Shown here: positions 45,566 to 55,042 of the stretch, in pieces | Position numbering within the stretch: the first letter of the stretch is position 1 | Layout: each line of letters starts with the position of its first letter | DNA from: Paenibacillus sp. IHBB 10380 | GTDB taxonomy: Bacteria > Bacillota > Bacilli > Paenibacillales > Paenibacillaceae | Length of the DNA stretch: 64,000 nucleotides | Direction: 5' to 3' | Assembly: GCF_000949425.1 (NCBI RefSeq) | Contig: NZ_CP010976.1 | Location: 372,001-436,000, forward strand | Translations under genes and position numbers: made by a program | Notes under the pieces: model-generated | Told to the model about the DNA's origin: nothing | Databases searched by the model: none | The model's input: the letters and a program-made list of their open reading frames with translations, nothing else

Positions 45566-46507
45566 TTGAGTGCTAAACAATTGAAATGGTTGAGTTATGC
45601 TACTTTTTTTGTTATGTTCTTTGCTACTGTAGGAGGAACGTTTGTTTCTAAAACGGGATCGGGTCTTGGGTGTGGTCATGAATTTCCACTGTGTCACGGG
45701 AAGTTTGTTCCAGCTCATACGGTGGAGTCGCTTATTGAGTATTCACACCGACTGGTCAGCGGAATGGCAGGGTTATTGGCCCTCGCTACTGTTATTGCAT
45801 TCTGGCTGTATAACAAGCGTCGGGATCTAAGAGTATATGCTGTGATGACTTTAGTGTTCGTATTAGTGCAAGCTGTAATGGGTGCGCTCGCAGTAATCAA
45901 GGATCAATCATCTGCTATTAAGGCGCTTCATTTTGGATTTTCACTGATCGCTTTTGCCAGCTCATTAATGCTTGCACTAGGGATACGTAGATTTAGTAAA
46001 TCCAAAGGTGATTTAGAACTTGTACTATTACCACGAGTAAGCATAGCTTTTAGGAATTTAACTTGGTTTACGACTATTTATTGTTACGTTGTAGTCTATG
46101 TTGGAGCTTACGTTAGTCATACCAATTCAGCAGGAGGTTGTTCAGGTTGGCCTCTTTGTAATGGCGAGGTGATTCCAGAATTAACCGGTGGAGTCGGAAT
46201 TGCCTTCATTCACCGACTCGCTGCCCTATTGTTATTTATAATGATAGCTACGATGGCTCATTTCGCCTATCGTAAACATGAAGGTAATCGTGAGGTTCAG
46301 ATGTTAGGTGTTGCAGCGGTATTACTGTGCTTAATGCAGGTATTCAGTGGTGCTGGAATCATCTTTGCTCTAGGAAACGGTGAGCTATATGTGTTTGCTG
46401 CTTTACTGCATAATCTGCTTGTTTCCTCCTTATTTGGAGTTCTTTGTTACCTTAGTGTAAGAGTATGGCAATTAAGCAAGCCTGCCGTCATTAACCGTAC
46501 TCACTAG
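45566..46507 (+). CDS. ctaA: Heme A synthase
   Basis: About 313 residues from TTG 45566 (5 nt after AGGTGA; GTG 45557 overlaps the ribosome site). Eight membrane helices in two four-helix halves. Each half carries a conserved His pair and Cys pair: GLGCGHEFPLCHGKF, YSHRLVSG, LHFGFSL; then GGCSGWPLCNGEVI, FIHRLAAL and LLHNLLVS. It oxidises heme O to heme A in the cytoplasmic membrane, needed by QoxABCD. The Cys pairs are typical of Bacillus CtaA. No ctaB is seen here. Confidence 0.95.
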   Translation: MSAKQLKWLSYATFFVMFFATVGGTFVSKTGSGLGCGHEFPLCHGKFVPAHTVESLIEYSHRLVSGMAGLLALATVIAFWLYNKRRDLRVYAVMTLVFVLVQAVMGALAVIKDQSSAIKALHFGFSLIAFASSLMLALGIRRFSKSKGDLELVLLPRVSIAFRNLTWFTTIYCYVVVYVGAYVSHTNSAGGCSGWPLCNGEVIPELTGGVGIAFIHRLAALLLFIMIATMAHFAYRKHEGNREVQMLGVAAVLLCLMQVFSGAGIIFALGNGELYVFAALLHNLLVSSLFGVLCYLSVRVWQLSKPAVINRTH

Positions 46508-46647
46508 CCCATGATTTCCCTGTACTACATCAGAACCGCATGTGGCATTGTAAAGATGTGATATATCCAGCTATGATTGTTGGTAAACAGTTCTAGGAAG
46601 ATTATTATATCGGATATCGGAGAATAAATAATCAGGGAGAGCTTGCC

Positions 46648-47385
46648 ATGCTGCGTAAGTTACTTGTAGATTTATCCCATGAGGATAACAATCCGTTAAT
46701 AGAAGATGCTAATCAAGCTATGTTACAGACCATCCAGTTGTTACAGGAGGAAATGAATGTTAGCGAAGACCCAACGCATGATCTACGTAAGATAGAGGTC
46801 TGGACACGAGGCCTTATCTTCTCACTTTCGGAGTTGGAGCAAAGTTACGTTGCTGCCGCCTTCTTTAGAAGATCTATTAAAATGGGATTCATGGATGATA
46901 TGACAACTCAGGAACAAATGGACTACGCGCGATATGTTTATTTCTACAAGAATGGATTTATTCGTGTACTTTCTGTACTGGACAAGCTAGGCACAGTTTT
47001 GAATGAGCAATATAATTTACAGACAGCAAAGGTCAAAGCTCAATATTCGTATTTTTCAGTAATGCGACAACTTACCCTCTACAAGCAGCATAACTCTTTG
47101 AGTGAACAGCTATCAGAGATTAAGGATTATTATCGAGAGCCTATTAATATCTTGAGGAAACGCAGAAATGCAGAAATTCACTATATGAATACGGAGATGG
47201 AAGATGATCTCTGGCAACGGCACCAAGGACTTCACGACAAAATCGTGCTGGAAGATGTAGATAAACATTTATTGGAGTTGAAGCTAGGCATGGACATGAT
47301 TTGCAAGTCTCTTTCTGCTGCTTACCATTATATTCATGATCAATGGCACAACAAAACATTAAATGCTAATTCTAATTCAACCTAA
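46648..47385 (+). CDS. Cthe_2314-like / HEPN-type helical protein
   Basis: 245 residues, all-helical and soluble. KRRNAEIHYMN contains the HEPN-like R-N-x3-H motif, preceded by LRKIEVWTRGLIFSLSELEQSYVAAAFFRR, a segment typical of the Cthe_2314-like HEPN proteins. RNase activity as in toxin-type HEPN is possible but no MNT partner antitoxin is adjacent. Ribosome site AGGGAGAG. Stand-alone gene. Confidence 0.6.
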   Translation: MLRKLLVDLSHEDNNPLIEDANQAMLQTIQLLQEEMNVSEDPTHDLRKIEVWTRGLIFSLSELEQSYVAAAFFRRSIKMGFMDDMTTQEQMDYARYVYFYKNGFIRVLSVLDKLGTVLNEQYNLQTAKVKAQYSYFSVMRQLTLYKQHNSLSEQLSEIKDYYREPINILRKRRNAEIHYMNTEMEDDLWQRHQGLHDKIVLEDVDKHLLELKLGMDMICKSLSAAYHYIHDQWHNKTLNANSNST

Positions 47386-47458
47386 CAGGTGAATTTTTCT
47401 TTTTGACAAACATCATAAAAGATTCTATACTAACAATACTTAATTTCATATCGTATTT

Positions 47459-47591
47459 TCTTATCGAGAGAGGCGGAGGGATAGGCCCGATGAAGCCCGG
47501 CAACCGATTAAGGAGTAATGAACGTTATCACTCTTTAATGTCATGGTGCTAATTCCTACAGATCGCATACAGGCGTTTCTGGCAGATGAGA
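47459..47591 (+). promoter_or_regulatory. SAM-I (S-box) riboswitch of metNIQ
   Basis: CTTATCGAGAGAGGCGGAGG, then GGCCCGATGAAGCCCGGCAACC, is the S-box core. The 3' part GGTGCTAATTCCTACAG and closing GATGAG complete the aptamer. It turns off metNIQ when SAM is plentiful. Confidence 0.96.
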
Positions 47592-47611
47592 GGCATTGTC
47601 TTTACACAAAG

Positions 47612-47648
47612 AGAGCCCTTTTTCATACTGTGAAATGGGCTTTTTATG
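47612..47648 (+). terminator. Riboswitch-controlled terminator
   Basis: AGCCCTTTTTCA/TGAAATGGGCT stem followed by TTTTATG, directly after the S-box aptamer and 50 nt before metN. Confidence 0.85.
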
Positions 47649-47699
47649 TTTTCTTTTCTATATTTTTGATATACGTCATGAACGAAGGAGGGACTTACA

Positions 47700-48716
47700 T
47701 TGATTGAATTAAAGCAATTGACGAAACAGTACGGTAAAGGTGGTCGAGTAACTACCGCACTATCTAATTTGGATCTGTCAATTGAGAAGGGTGAAATATT
47801 TGGAGTCATCGGACATTCAGGTGCGGGTAAAAGTACACTTATTCGATGTATCAACTTATTAGAGCGACCTACATCAGGTGAAGTATGGGTAGATGGTGTA
47901 AATTTAACTGCACTGAACACCCAGCAGTTGCAGAAAGAACGACGAAGAATAGGTATGATTTTTCAACACTTCAATTTGCTATCCTCTGCCACGGTGTATG
48001 ACAATATTGCGTTTCCTTTGCGCTTAGCTCATACATCTAAAGAAACGATTGAAAAGAAGGTTAATGAATTGTTAGCCCTTGTAGGGCTAGAGCAGCATCG
48101 TGATAAGTATCCAGCGCAGCTCTCTGGTGGGCAGAAACAACGGGTAGGTATTGCGCGTGCACTTGCAAGTGATCCCGAAGTACTGCTGTGTGATGAAGCG
48201 ACATCAGCACTTGACCCGCAGACAACAGATTCTATTCTGAAGCTACTGCTAGACATCAATAAACGTTTCAAACTAACCATCGTTCTCATAACCCATGAGA
48301 TGCATGTTATCCAAAGTATCTGCGATCGTGTTGGAGTGATTCACGAAGGTGGAATTGTTGAGTATGGAGCAGTAACGGAAGTGTTTCTTAAGCCTAAACA
48401 TGCCGTTACACGAGACTTTATTCGTGGCGAAGCTAGCGGTAACGAACTGTTACAACAAGCTATTCATGCCACTCATCTTGCATCCTCTCAAGCCGTGAAA
48501 ATTACCTTCCTAGGTGAAAAAACGTATGGGTCAATTCTGTCGAAGACAGTACGAGAGACTGAAGTGGATTTTGCTATCCTGCAGGGTACGATATCTACGA
48601 TCAAGGATACTCCTTATGGTCAATTGATTGTACGTTTTGAGGGTGAGAAGGATGGTATTGCAAAAACTATCGACAAGCTTGTTCAGCAAGGTCTTGATGT
48701 GGAGGTGATGGAATGA
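47700..48716 (+). CDS. metN: D-/L-methionine ABC transporter ATPase
   Basis: 338 residues from TTG 47700 after GAAGGAGGGA. Walker A GHSGAGKST, signature LSGGQKQRVGIARAL, Walker B VLLCDEATSALD, H-loop ITHEMHV. The C-terminal NIL domain (about 265-338: VKITFLGEKTYGSILSKTVRE) binds methionine and gives trans-inhibition. Behind a SAM riboswitch and 4-nt overlap with metI. Confidence 0.96.
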   Translation: MIELKQLTKQYGKGGRVTTALSNLDLSIEKGEIFGVIGHSGAGKSTLIRCINLLERPTSGEVWVDGVNLTALNTQQLQKERRRIGMIFQHFNLLSSATVYDNIAFPLRLAHTSKETIEKKVNELLALVGLEQHRDKYPAQLSGGQKQRVGIARALASDPEVLLCDEATSALDPQTTDSILKLLLDINKRFKLTIVLITHEMHVIQSICDRVGVIHEGGIVEYGAVTEVFLKPKHAVTRDFIRGEASGNELLQQAIHATHLASSQAVKITFLGEKTYGSILSKTVRETEVDFAILQGTISTIKDTPYGQLIVRFEGEKDGIAKTIDKLVQQGLDVEVME

Positions 48717-49384
48717 TTCTTAGCTTAGATTTCTCTGAAATTGTTTGGGACGAGATTGGAACTGCCATACTAGCTACATTGAGTATGTTGGGTACTTCTG
48801 CGGTATTTACGTTTATTTTAGGACTTCCACTCGGAATATTTCTTTATCTTGCGTCACGTTCAGCTTCTAAGAAAGTACGCTTCACGTATACTATTTTGTC
48901 TTTTGTTGTTAATATTTTGCGATCGGTACCATTTATCATTCTGATAGTGGCTATGATCCCAATTACGAAAGGGATCGTTGGGGTATCCATGGGAGTACTA
49001 GGGACAATTCCACCGCTAGTTGTAGGTGCAGTACCCTTCTTCGCACGGCTTGTGGAGACAGCATTAGCAGAAGTGGATCGTGGTGTTATCGAAGCAGCGG
49101 AGGGGATGGGGGCTTCTACAAGTCAGATTATCCTACGTGTGTTACTTCCAGAGTCTAGACCAGGTCTCTTAGCAGCGATAACCATTACCGTGGTTACGCT
49201 TGTGTCCTACACCGCAATGGCGGGTCAAGTAGGCGGAGGTGGATTAGGTGACCTAGCCATCCGTTACGGTTACTATCGTTATGAGATGGAAGTGATGTTG
49301 ATATCCGTAGCACTGATAATCGTATTAGTACAATTACTTCAAATGGCAGGAGATCGGCTTGTACGTCATTTTATAAGAAAATAA
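48713..49384 (+). CDS. metI: Methionine ABC transporter permease
   Basis: 223 residues, five membrane helices. The EAA loop EAAEGMGASTSQIILRVLLPESRPG couples to MetN. LVSYTAMAGQVGGGGLGDLAIRYGYYRYE is the MetI hallmark end. Operon with metN and metQ. Confidence 0.96.
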   Translation: MILSLDFSEIVWDEIGTAILATLSMLGTSAVFTFILGLPLGIFLYLASRSASKKVRFTYTILSFVVNILRSVPFIILIVAMIPITKGIVGVSMGVLGTIPPLVVGAVPFFARLVETALAEVDRGVIEAAEGMGASTSQIILRVLLPESRPGLLAAITITVVTLVSYTAMAGQVGGGGLGDLAIRYGYYRYEMEVMLISVALIIVLVQLLQMAGDRLVRHFIRK

Positions 49385-49471
49385 TGGTTGCGTGATTATA
49401 GTAATACCCGAATATAAATTCGGTCGCATATAATTCATATTATTCTTATCGAAGAAAAGGGGAATGGACAA

Positions 49472-50263
49472 ATGAAGAAATGGACACTTGGTTTTGTAAG
49501 TATCGCACTGGTAGTAGCCTTATCGGCATGCGGTAAAAGTGATGAAACAACATTGAAGGTGGGGGCTACAGTTGTACCTCACGCAGAGATTTTAAAGCAT
49601 ATTAAACCACAGCTAGAAAAAGAAGGAATCAAACTAGAAATTATAGAATTCACAGATTATGTTCAACCCAATACACAGTTATATGAGAAACAATTAGATG
49701 CTAATTTCTTCCAACACCAACCTTATCTTGATGTTGAGAACAATAAACGCAGTATGGATCTTGTCTCTGTAACATCTGTTCATGTGGAGCCTCTTGGAGC
49801 GTATTCCAAAAAGTACAAATCTATCGATGAGCTACCAGAGGGTGCTAAAATTGCTATTCCAAATGATGCAACCAATGGCGGTCGGGCGCTTAGCCTATTA
49901 GCTAAGAGTGGCTTAATTAAGCTTCAGGATGAGAATAAAGTAGAGTCTAAGCTAAGTGATATTACCGAGAATCCGAAGAAATTTGTAATTACAGAGAATG
50001 ATGCAGCTATTTTACCGCGTCAACTGGAGGAAGTTGATCTAGCTGTTATTAATACAAACTTTGTTCTTGATGCGGGTCTAGATCCAGTCAATGATGCACT
50101 TATCATTGAAGGTAAAGACAATCCGTATGCGAATATTCTAGTAGCACGTCCAGATAACAAAGATTCGGAAGCTATCAAAAAATTAGTGGATGCACTAACA
50201 TCTGATGACGTTAGAAAATTCATTGAAGATAACTACAAAGGCGCTGTAATACCAGCATTTTAA
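49472..50263 (+). CDS. metQ: Methionine-binding lipoprotein
   Basis: 263 residues, lipobox VALSAC with Cys at 20. NlpA/MetQ family: LKVGATVVPHAEILKHIKPQLEKEGI, FTDYVQPNTQLYEKQLDANFFQHQPYLD, IAIPNDATNGGRALSLL and NPYANILVARPDNKDS. It binds methionine outside the membrane for MetNI. Terminator follows at 50302. Confidence 0.96.
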   Translation: MKKWTLGFVSIALVVALSACGKSDETTLKVGATVVPHAEILKHIKPQLEKEGIKLEIIEFTDYVQPNTQLYEKQLDANFFQHQPYLDVENNKRSMDLVSVTSVHVEPLGAYSKKYKSIDELPEGAKIAIPNDATNGGRALSLLAKSGLIKLQDENKVESKLSDITENPKKFVITENDAAILPRQLEEVDLAVINTNFVLDAGLDPVNDALIIEGKDNPYANILVARPDNKDSEAIKKLVDALTSDDVRKFIEDNYKGAVIPAF

Positions 50264-50301
50264 AGAGGTTATTTGATTATAACGATTATGCGATTCAACT
50301 A

Positions 50302-50342
50302 TCCAATCCCGCAGGACCAATTTGGTTCTGCGGGATTTATAT
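50302..50342 (+). terminator. Rho-independent terminator of metNIQ
   Basis: AATCCCGCAGGACC/GGTTCTGCGGGATT stem followed by TATATTT. Confidence 0.85.
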
Positions 50343-50405
50343 TTGTAGCGTAGACTTAAATCTTTTATACTTAAAGAATCATCGTTGTTTGGAGGAGGAG
50401 TAGAC

Positions 50406-51182
50406 TTGAATGGTAGAGTAGCCCTAATTACGGGTAGTGCAAAGGGGTTAGGTAAGACGACTGCGCTGGCATTAGCCGATCAAGGTTGTCATATTGCTCT
50501 TAATTATGTCCATAGTGCCGCGGAGGCTGAACAATTACGTGCTACCATTCAAGCTAAAGGTGTGCAATGTATAGCTGTTCGTGCAGATATTTCAGATTCG
50601 AAGCAGCTTGAAGAGCTAGTAGATAAAGTAAGTCAACAGCTAGGAAGTCCAGATATTGTTGTGAACAACGCCGGTCCATTTATTCGTGAGCGCAGGTTGT
50701 TCCTTGAATATACGCAGGCCGAGATTATATCCCTCATTCAAGGAAACTTGATTGGGGCAATGCTACTTGATCACTTAGTTATTCCCTCAATGCGCAAGAA
50801 GAACTGGGGACGGATTATTCATTTCGGATTTGGTCATGCGGGGGAGGCAAGAGCTTGGCCACATCGTGCTGTTTATGCAGCAGCTAAGACAGGGCTTGTC
50901 TCATTCACGAAGACATTAGCAGTGGAAGAGGCTCCCTATGGTATTACGGTGAACATGGTGTGTCCAGGAGATATCAGGGGAATGAACAAAGAAAAATCAA
51001 TTGCAGAGGTTGAGCATGTAGAGGATTTGGAGACTCCGCGGGGTAGACCTGGGAGTGGAGAGGATATTGCACGGGTTATTCAGTATTTATGTCACAAGGA
51101 TTCTGACTTTATCACAGGGAACATCATGGATATTTCTGGAGGCCTTGATCCCATAAGACCATGGATAAGTAATCAAGGATAA
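50406..51182 (+). CDS. Short-chain dehydrogenase/reductase with atypical catalytic Ser
   Basis: 258 residues from TTG 50406, 5 nt after GGAGGAGGAG. FabG-like SDR: cofactor loop TGSAKGLGKTTAL, VNNAG, catalytic YAAAK (in HRAVYAAAKTG) and PGDIRGMNKE. The position of the catalytic Ser (13 before Tyr, usually in ISS) falls in HFGFGHAGE and is not Ser. So the usual Ser-Tyr-Lys triad is incomplete and reaction type is uncertain. Single gene. Confidence 0.85.
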   Translation: MNGRVALITGSAKGLGKTTALALADQGCHIALNYVHSAAEAEQLRATIQAKGVQCIAVRADISDSKQLEELVDKVSQQLGSPDIVVNNAGPFIRERRLFLEYTQAEIISLIQGNLIGAMLLDHLVIPSMRKKNWGRIIHFGFGHAGEARAWPHRAVYAAAKTGLVSFTKTLAVEEAPYGITVNMVCPGDIRGMNKEKSIAEVEHVEDLETPRGRPGSGEDIARVIQYLCHKDSDFITGNIMDISGGLDPIRPWISNQG

Positions 51183-51184
51183 AC

Positions 51185-51306
51185 GAGTTTGTCATCTCCG
51201 TAGGAGACATTCGTTTACCCATGAAATAAGGATAGAAATTTTATACTTTCAAATATTATAAAAAAAGTCTTGGTAGACTCTTTCGAGGAGACCAAGACTT
51301 CATTGT
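51185..51306 (+). repeat. Dispersed 3'-UTR element with terminator, copy 1
   Basis: TGTCATCTCC/GGAGACA hairpin, CATTCGTTT, ATGAAATAAGGATAGAA, TATTATAAAAAAAGTCT and a terminator hairpin (AAGTCTTGGT/ACCAAGACTT). Same layout and ~50 nt of shared sequence as 63803-63924, after the dnaI gene. Confidence 0.6.
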
Positions 51307-51346
51307 TTACCATATATTTGTTTCTATATTTCTATAGATGTAGGAT

Positions 51347-51592
51347 TTAGAATACTTGGACAACTTCTTGTATACCTTCAACTTCTTCAAGAAGTGCACG
51401 TTCAATCCCAGCTTTCAAAGTAATGGTGGAGCTTGGGCAACTGCCGCAGGCACCCATTAATCTGAGTTTTATGATGCCGTCTTCTACGTCGACCAATTCC
51501 ACGTCACCGCCATCGCGTTGTAGGAACGGACGAAGTTTATCCAACACTTCTAATACCTCATCATACATGGTACTTTGTGCGTTTTCGCTCAT
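51347..51592 (-). CDS. NifU-like Fe-S scaffold/carrier (YutI type)
   Basis: 81 residues from ATG 51592 after GGAAGGAG. A NifU C-terminal domain: [30 protein letters not shown] and the cluster Cys pair [18 protein letters not shown]. It should carry Fe-S clusters to apo-proteins. Divergent from the YuzB gene across a palindromic repeat (51651-51707). Confidence 0.93.
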   Translation of the reverse strand: MSENAQSTMYDEVLEVLDKLRPFLQRDGGDVELVDVEDGIIKLRLMGACGSCPSSTITLKAGIERALLEEVEGIQEVVQVF

Positions 51593-51650
51593 TTTGTTCA
51601 ACTCCTTCCTAAGTGTTATTATAGTACAAATGATCACAAAATAAAATGGC

Positions 51651-51707
51651 TATATAGATTGAACTAAAGTTTACGTCTTCCATGTTAGTCTTTAGTTCTT
51701 CTATATA
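51651..51707. repeat. Dispersed palindromic repeat, copy C
   Basis: TATATAGATTGAACTAAAG … CTTTAGTTCTTCTATATA, nearly symmetrical ends. Its left 23 bp equal the right end of copy A (complement). It lies in the divergent promoter region of yutI-like and yuzB-like genes. Confidence 0.6.
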
Positions 51708-51722
51708 AGTAAAGCAGGTGAA

Positions 51723-51983
51723 ATGAGAATGAGACCTATCATAGAATTTTGCACGAATAATATGCATTTCGGTACGGATGAAGTGATGGATAAATTGGAG
51801 TCCAACCCTGATTATGATGTCATTGAATATGGTTGCCTGAGCAACTGTGGCCAATGCTACATGATGCCCTACGCTATGGTTAATGGTGAAAACGTGTCAG
51901 CGAACAGCTCCGATGAATTATATAATGTCATTATAGAAAAGATCAAGGAAGCAGAAGCTTGGGAGAACCTAGACTTAGATTAA
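51723..51983 (+). CDS. YuzB family (DUF1450) small Cys protein
   Basis: 86 residues. IIEFCTNNMHFGTDEVMDKLE, then YGCLSNCGQCYMMPYAMVNGE with the CX3CX2C set, and VSANSSDELYNVI. The Cys set suggests Fe-S or metal binding, and the neighbours are Fe-S carriers and NDH-2-type flavoproteins. Its end overlaps the converging YutJ gene by 4 nt. Confidence 0.9.
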   Translation: MRMRPIIEFCTNNMHFGTDEVMDKLESNPDYDVIEYGCLSNCGQCYMMPYAMVNGENVSANSSDELYNVIIEKIKEAEAWENLDLD

Positions 51984-53041
51984 CCTAAATGACGTTTAGA
52001 TAACCAGAGTACACCACTTTTTAGAATACGTGGAACTCGTCCCATAACGGATGTTTTACCCATAAGTCCAAATCCAGCCTTCTTGCCTAATGCCCCTAAA
52101 GTACCTTTGAGGTGGAGAGCATTCAGTTTCGGTGTCTCTCCTCGCCACAAAGCGAGAATAACATGAGCTACTTGTTCTGCTTGTGCGCCGGCAGCTTGTG
52201 CACTTGGAGCGAAGGGTAGACTTGCACAATCTCCAATGACATACACATCAGTATATTCTGGTATTTGAGAAAAAGAATTGAGTATAACTCTTCCACCGGG
52301 GTCCTTAGCAATCAGGAGATCCTGAACGACTTTGACAGGTTGAATACCTGCTGTCCAAATCGTCTCATCACTGAGAATCGTTTCATCTCCATTATACAGC
52401 ACGCCATCTTCTACACGTGTTATTGAAATTTGAGAACGAGTAGCAACATCATGTGACTGAAACCAATGTTCTACATAGACAGATAATTTAGATGGAAATG
52501 AGGATAACACACGGTTACCTCGATCGAGAATGGCGATATTAAGATCAGGTCTACTCTCACGAAGTTCTGCTGCTAGCTCTACACCACTAAGTCCACCCCC
52601 AACAATATTAACGTTCCCATAAGGCTTCACATTGTTCAATTGCTGATAGGTCTGACGTGTATTTGAGAAGGTCTGAATGCTTCTAGTGTACTCCTCGGCA
52701 CCTTCAATGCCATGATAACGATCGGTACATCCTAAAGCGATGACTAAATAATCATATTCAATGATATCTGATTGCGATAAGAGTACTCTTTTACCTTCTA
52801 GATCAATGGAAGTAATTTCACCGTATTTGATGGTGAGCTTAGGGTGTATTGGAAAGGAGACACGTAGATCGAAATCAGATGCTGTTCCAGCTGCTAGTGC
52901 ATAATATTCTGTTTTGAGTCCTTGAAAGGGCATTCGATCAATCAATACCAATTCTACATCTTCAGGAAGATGGTTATTAAGGAGCTCTTGAATGATCGCG
53001 AGTCCTCCATATCCTCCGCCAAGTACGACCAATTTTCTCAT
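51980..53041 (-). CDS. NDH-2-like FAD/NAD(P) oxidoreductase (YutJ type)
   Basis: 353 residues. FAD loop VVLGGGYGGLAII, YDYLVIALGC, second nucleotide loop NIVGGGLSGVELAAEL and the FAD-binding VYVIGDCASLPFAPSAQAAGAQAEQVA. It lacks the longer C-terminal membrane region of Ndh but ends in an amphipathic basic segment. A likely respiratory NADH:quinone reductase homologue, substrate not proven. Confidence 0.85.
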   Translation of the reverse strand: MRKLVVLGGGYGGLAIIQELLNNHLPEDVELVLIDRMPFQGLKTEYYALAAGTASDFDLRVSFPIHPKLTIKYGEITSIDLEGKRVLLSQSDIIEYDYLVIALGCTDRYHGIEGAEEYTRSIQTFSNTRQTYQQLNNVKPYGNVNIVGGGLSGVELAAELRESRPDLNIAILDRGNRVLSSFPSKLSVYVEHWFQSHDVATRSQISITRVEDGVLYNGDETILSDETIWTAGIQPVKVVQDLLIAKDPGGRVILNSFSQIPEYTDVYVIGDCASLPFAPSAQAAGAQAEQVAHVILALWRGETPKLNALHLKGTLGALGKKAGFGLMGKTSVMGRVPRILKSGVLWLSKRHLG

Positions 53042-53085
53042 AACATAATACCTCTCTTTATCCGCACATAGATGCTACTTGCGTG

Positions 53086-54192
53086 CTATTCGTACACTTG
53101 GATCTCATTATAGAAAGTGTCACGTTCAACTGGAATGCGTCCAGCTCCTTTAATGAGCCAGATTAACTCTTTGCGAGTTAAGCCTTCTGGAGTTAAAGCG
53201 CCTGCTGCGTGGCTAATACGTTCTTTAATGATGGTGCCATGAACATCGGAAGCACCGAAACTTAGAGCAACTTGGGTTAATTGAGCACCAATATTAATGA
53301 AATAGGCTTTGATATGATCGATATTGTCCAGCATTAGGCGGCTAATGGCGATGGTCTTAAGATCCTCATAAGCAGAGTTGCGACGCATAATTCCCGCGTT
53401 CTTATTCTTCGGTTGCATGGACAAAGGAATGAACACCATAAATCCATTGGTTTCGTCTTGAAGCTCACGAATTTGAACCATATGCCGAATTCGATCTTCA
53501 TGACTTTCGATAGAGCCGTATAACATGGTCGTATGTGTCTTCATACCCAATTGATGAGCAGAACGATGCACGTCTAAATATTGTTCCACATTCGCTTTAT
53601 CGACTTTCATTTTTTGACGGTATTGATCTGATAAAATTTCAGCCCCACCACCCGTTAGGGACTGCAATCCAGCCTTCTGAAGACTTTGTAATACTTCAGT
53701 AGTACTGAGACCGCTTATCCGCGTGAAAAATTCAATCTCAGCAGCTGTGTAAGCCTTTAATGTTACATCGGGATAATGATCGGTTAAAGTTTGTAAGGAG
53801 TCTACATAGTATTGGAAAGGTACGTGACTATTATGTCCACCAACAATATGGAATTCGCGAATACCTGGGTGAATATGTTGATCGACGTACTGAACCATCT
53901 CTTCACCTGAAAGCGTATATGAACCGTCTTCTCCTTGGTCTTTACGGAAATTACAGAAAGCGCAATAAGATTCACATACGTTCGTGAAATATAGGCTCAT
54001 GTTCTCAATGAAGTATACTTTTTTTCCGTTTTTGCGTAAGTTTACTTGGTTAGCTAGCTGCCCTAATGTCAAAATATCATCGCTTTCATATAGATAGACA
54101 CCGTCTTCAATGGAAAGACGTTCGCCATTCTGTACCTTTTCTATGATCGCTGTCATTTTGTTATCTGTAAAAGGCGTTACGAGTGTAGACAT
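53086..54192 (-). CDS. mqnE: Aminofutalosine synthase MqnE (radical SAM)
   Basis: 368 residues. Cluster motif CESYCAFCNFRKDQGEDGSYTLS, HIVGGHNSHVPFQYYVD, LKAYTAAEIEFFTR, LTGGGAEILSDQYR and MLYGSIESHEDRIRHM are MqnE features. It catalyses the first committed radical step of the futalosine route to menaquinone. The other mqn genes are not in the window. GGAGGAACG ribosome site. Confidence 0.93.
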   Translation of the reverse strand: MSTLVTPFTDNKMTAIIEKVQNGERLSIEDGVYLYESDDILTLGQLANQVNLRKNGKKVYFIENMSLYFTNVCESYCAFCNFRKDQGEDGSYTLSGEEMVQYVDQHIHPGIREFHIVGGHNSHVPFQYYVDSLQTLTDHYPDVTLKAYTAAEIEFFTRISGLSTTEVLQSLQKAGLQSLTGGGAEILSDQYRQKMKVDKANVEQYLDVHRSAHQLGMKTHTTMLYGSIESHEDRIRHMVQIRELQDETNGFMVFIPLSMQPKNKNAGIMRRNSAYEDLKTIAISRLMLDNIDHIKAYFINIGAQLTQVALSFGASDVHGTIIKERISHAAGALTPEGLTRKELIWLIKGAGRIPVERDTFYNEIQVYE

Positions 54193-54355
54193 CGTGATCG
54201 TTCCTCCTGTTCGATAGACCCTTGTCTATTTGTGAATAAATACTGACAATTATCTCTACTTCATTCCTTTCCTATTATAGACCTCTGTTTGCAGGCTTCG
54301 CAATATGATGAAGAGGAAAAAAGGGGTTGACTATAAGAGAAGTTCACTGATTCAC

Positions 54356-54384
54356 TTGAGGGCAACGAGGTTGTGGAGTATACT
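54356..54384 (+). promoter_or_regulatory. Candidate promoter of HesB-like gene
   Basis: TTGAGG, 17 nt, TATACT; start codon 105 nt downstream. The rest of the 54193-54488 gap holds only AT-rich leader. Confidence 0.4.
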
Positions 54385-54488
54385 TGGGATAGGAACAATT
54401 AGAAATAAGTTAGACACTCGTTAGATTGAGTAACACTTGTCTATGTAAGTGGAATCAAGAAAGAAGTTTAGAAAGAGGAGGTTAAACC

Positions 54489-54851
54489 ATGATTAATATT
54501 AGCGAAACAGCATCAGATAAATTAAAAGTGATGCTCTCTGAACAAGAACTTCCCAATATGTTTCTTCGTCTTGGTGTACAACCAGGTGGATGCAGCGGTT
54601 TCTCATACGCCATGGGATTTGACGATGATGAGACAGAGAACGATCTATATATGAATGTGAATGACATGAAAATTGTCGTGGATAAAGAAAGCATTAAATA
54701 TTTGGATGGCCTGGAAATTGATTTCGAAGAGTCAGGTATGTCAGGGGGCTTTACCATCAATAATCCGAATGCATCAGCTACGTGCGGTTGTGGATCAAGC
54801 TTCCGTACAGCGAAGGATGCAGGGAAGCCAGCTGCTGAGGGCGAGTGTTAA
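54489..54851 (+). CDS. HesB/IscA-family Fe-S carrier (YutM/ErpA-like)
   Basis: 120 residues. A-type carrier with the three conserved Cys: LGVQPGGCSGFSY and SATCGCGSSF. It accepts and transfers Fe-S clusters. The C-terminal extension (AKDAGKPAAEGEC) adds an extra Cys. Ribosome site AGAAAGAGGAGG. Confidence 0.92.
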   Translation: MINISETASDKLKVMLSEQELPNMFLRLGVQPGGCSGFSYAMGFDDDETENDLYMNVNDMKIVVDKESIKYLDGLEIDFEESGMSGGFTINNPNASATCGCGSSFRTAKDAGKPAAEGEC

Positions 54852-54907
54852 TTGAGGTTAAAGAACGTTCGAGGTATAAGTAACAATAGTTAAATGTACG
54901 TGAATTC

Positions 54908-54962
54908 CAACCTCTTGAACCGTGGTGTGACATTTGCACACGCTTCTAGGAGGTTTTTTTGT
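54908..54962 (+). terminator. Rho-independent terminator after HesB-like gene
   Basis: AACCTC/GAGGTT outer stem with inner hairpin GTGTG/CACAC, then TTTTTTGTT. Confidence 0.6.
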
Positions 54963-54983
54963 TATGTTGTATGGTATCCAATT

Positions 54984-55035
54984 CAAAATACCTACCAACA
55001 TTCCGATAAAAAAGGAATGTTGGTAGGTATTTTGA
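54984..55035. terminator. Terminator between HesB-like and small membrane protein
   Basis: AAAATACCTACCAACATTCC/GGAATGTTGGTAGGTATTTT, a 20-bp perfect stem, acting on both strands. Confidence 0.85.
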
Positions 55036-55042
55036 TAATTGA

